Below are positions 5,641-6,581 of a DNA stretch of 6,581 nucleotides, in pieces. Origin of the DNA: Actinomycetota bacterium (GTDB lineage Bacteria; Actinomycetota; Actinomycetes; Streptosporangiales; Streptosporangiaceae); contig PLIQ01000321.1 in assembly GCA_003140115.1 (NCBI GenBank), forward strand, positions 2,711 to 9,291, given 5' to 3'. A program made the translations under genes and the position numbers. Every line of letters begins with the position of its first letter. The first letter of the stretch is position 1. The notes beneath the pieces were generated by a model, which was not told the DNA's origin, made no database searches, and was given only the letters and a program-made list of their open reading frames with translations.

Positions 5641-5683
5641 GGTGACCGGGTAGCCGGCACCACACTCCGCAGGAGGCATCCCG

Positions 5684-5971
5684 ATGAACGCACCCGACGA
5701 CAACACCGCTGCGAAACGCCTGCGCAGGTGGTGGCTAACTCCCCCGCGACCGGGCCTGCAACGCCTCATCTACCCATTTGAGTACCGCCACCTCCGCGCC
5801 TTCGGGATCACGCGTATTGCCGGCGGCACTGTCGCGGCCGCCGCGGGCCTCATATGCCTCTCATACGGCGTCTACGGATGGGCAGCCTTCTTCCTGGTTA
5901 TCGGGGCGCTGAACCTCGCGGGTGGCTCCTGGTACCTCACTATCGGTCGCTCCGCACCTGCCCGAACCTGA
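5684..5971 (+). CDS. Small two-helix membrane protein of unknown function
   Basis: The 95-residue protein has a basic, cytoplasmic-looking N-terminus with WWLTPPRPGLQRLIYPFEY (about 16-34), then HLRAFGITRIAGG leading into a first membrane helix (about 43-63) and a second helix WAAFFLVIGALNLAGGSWYLTI (about 66-87, given here in two parts as WAAFFLVIGAL and NLAGGSWYLTI). I believe similar uncharacterised proteins occur in actinomycetes but know no function. The start is firm: AGGAGG at 5671-5676 lies seven bases before the ATG. The gene has its own promoter with a dyad also found before the SPFH operon, so it is probably co-regulated with it; the product may act in the same membrane. The ABC remnant upstream points to a larger transport locus that has partly decayed. 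No clear terminator follows; a weak GCGGG/CCCGC stem lies at 6008-6024. Confidence 0.85.
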   Translation: MNAPDDNTAAKRLRRWWLTPPRPGLQRLIYPFEYRHLRAFGITRIAGGTVAAAAGLICLSYGVYGWAAFFLVIGALNLAGGSWYLTIGRSAPART

Positions 5972-6063
5972 GCCTGTCCTGGGTGTGCCGGGAAGCGCGG
6001 CTGCCGGGCGGGACAAGGCCCCGCTCAGCGCGGCGCGGGCGGTGACCATCCATCCTGGACGGG

Positions 6064-6357
6064 GTGCATTCCGGTTCCTGGCGGGTCCTGGTCAGCGAGG
6101 ACGCCAAAACGATCGAGGTCTGCGATCGCTCCGATGAGTTTCGTGGCGGCGAGGGGTCTCAGGGTATGCGGGACGGGGTGTTCCGGACGAACCTCGAGGC
6201 CGCCGACGACTACGCCGAGCTGAGCAGGATGGCCAGGAAGCGCTCCCGGCGGCAACACCGGAACAGTAGCCCCCGCACATGCCGCGGACGAAGCGCCCCT
6301 GAAGGGCCCGGTCGGTGCCAGCGACTCCCGGCAAGGAGGCCAAGGGGAGTCAGATAA
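6064..6357 (+). CDS. Doubtful ORF, acidic first half
   Basis: From a GTG at 6064 a 97-residue frame reads HSGSWRVLVSEDAKTIEVCD and later GVFRTNLEAADDYAELSRMA, which is protein-like with good third-position GC for about 60 residues; the last third turns into Arg/Pro-rich low complexity. There is no ribosome binding site, and a stop lies only 18 bases upstream. It may be a degraded gene or the tail of one whose 5' end is lost. I recognise no family. The stretch 5972-6063 shows nothing else. Confidence 0.3.
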   Translation: MHSGSWRVLVSEDAKTIEVCDRSDEFRGGEGSQGMRDGVFRTNLEAADDYAELSRMARKRSRRQHRNSSPRTCRGRSAPEGPGRCQRLPARRPRGVR

Positions 6358-6467
6358 AAACGAACTTGGCTGGACGCCACCTCAGCGCGGCGGCCGTGCT
6401 TGTCGCGGCCAGCCTGGTGATGGCAGCATGCAGCAGCACGCCGGTGACGCAGTTGTCAGCGGACTGA
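6354..6467 (+). pseudogene. Lipoprotein signal-peptide fragment with lost start and early stop
   Basis: The frame from 6354 reads KTNLAGRHLSAAAVLVAASL and then VMAACSSTPVTQ: a basic n-region, a hydrophobic core and a lipobox VMAAC with the Cys at position 26, followed by Ser/Thr/Pro, the classic start of a bacterial lipoprotein. The codon where ATG is expected is ATA (6354-6356), four bases after GGGGAG and fourteen after AAGGAGG (6333-6339), so one base change seems to have killed the start. A TGA at 6465-6467 ends the frame 11 codons after the lipobox Cys. A TTG at 6366 could in principle initiate, but it is far from the ribosome binding sites. Either a pseudogene or a gene cut off by the composition break that follows at once. 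Confidence 0.6.
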
Positions 6468-6581
6468 ATCGTATTGAGATCGACTTTGATCTAAGGCGCG
6501 CCATAAGCGCACATTCTGTCGTCGCGATCGATGGTTCTATGCTCCATCTCTCTTTGCGCCCGATTCGGCGTTATATGAGTG
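6468..6581. other. Low-GC tail, possible junction or promoter region
   Basis: By hand count 57 of these 114 bases are G or C, about 50%, against roughly 70% in the preceding sequence. The change begins at the stop of the broken lipoprotein fragment. It contains AGATC (6477-6481) and GATCT (6488-6492) as a small dyad, and an ATG at 6574 preceded by AT-rich sequence close to the edge. No repeat of the window or transposon end is visible. It may be the upstream region of a gene beyond the window or the edge of an insertion. Confidence 0.4.

Noticed and set aside
1..6581. CRISPR array, tRNA or rRNA gene, transposase, or insertion-sequence ends
   Set aside because: No spaced repeat series, cloverleaf-like or rRNA sequence, transposase motif or terminal inverted repeats were found on reading the window; the only tandem repeat is the two-copy 32-bp unit.

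Overview
The window is very GC-rich with strongly GC-biased third codon positions, GTG starts and several gene families typical of high-GC Actinobacteria (DUF1707 protein, SPFH protein next to an Arc-like regulator). A filamentous actinomycete, perhaps Streptosporangiaceae-like, fits best. This is accessory-type chromosome: short genes, wide gaps and at least three decayed genes.

Left part (1-2540), all on the minus strand: an unidentified partial gene running off the left edge (1-335), a DUF1707 membrane protein (446-1153), a gap of about 435 bases with a good terminator hairpin (1533-1552), and a DUF429 protein with a predicted RNase H-like fold (1589-2365). A second hairpin (2500-2515) separates this from the next gene.

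Middle (2539-3945): a conserved-looking small gene on the minus strand is broken by a recent 32-bp tandem duplication (2864-2927). Removing one copy joins two well-formed protein halves, but a start codon is still missing. On the plus strand follows a compact toxin-antitoxin pair (3141-3667) with BrnT/BrnA-like order and domain layout, an ATGA overlap, an apparently leaderless GTG start and a small palindrome over the -10 region. A gap of about 280 bases with imperfect dyads follows.

Right part (3946-6581): a minus-strand operon encodes an SPFH (stomatin/prohibitin-type) membrane protein (4178-5107) and an Arc-like ribbon-helix-helix protein (3946-4158). Facing away on the plus strand is a 95-residue two-helix membrane protein (5684-5971). 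Both transcription units carry the same 13-bp block, centred on TGATATCA, in the promoter region about 60 bases before their starts. The working hypothesis is a small regulon in which the Arc-like protein controls both units. Between the two promoters lies the frameshifted N-terminal remnant of an ABC-transporter ATPase that has lost its Walker A motif. The right edge holds one doubtful ORF (6064-6357), a dead lipoprotein signal-peptide fragment (6354-6467) and about 114 bases of roughly 50% GC, a composition break that suggests a junction or a promoter region of a gene beyond the window.
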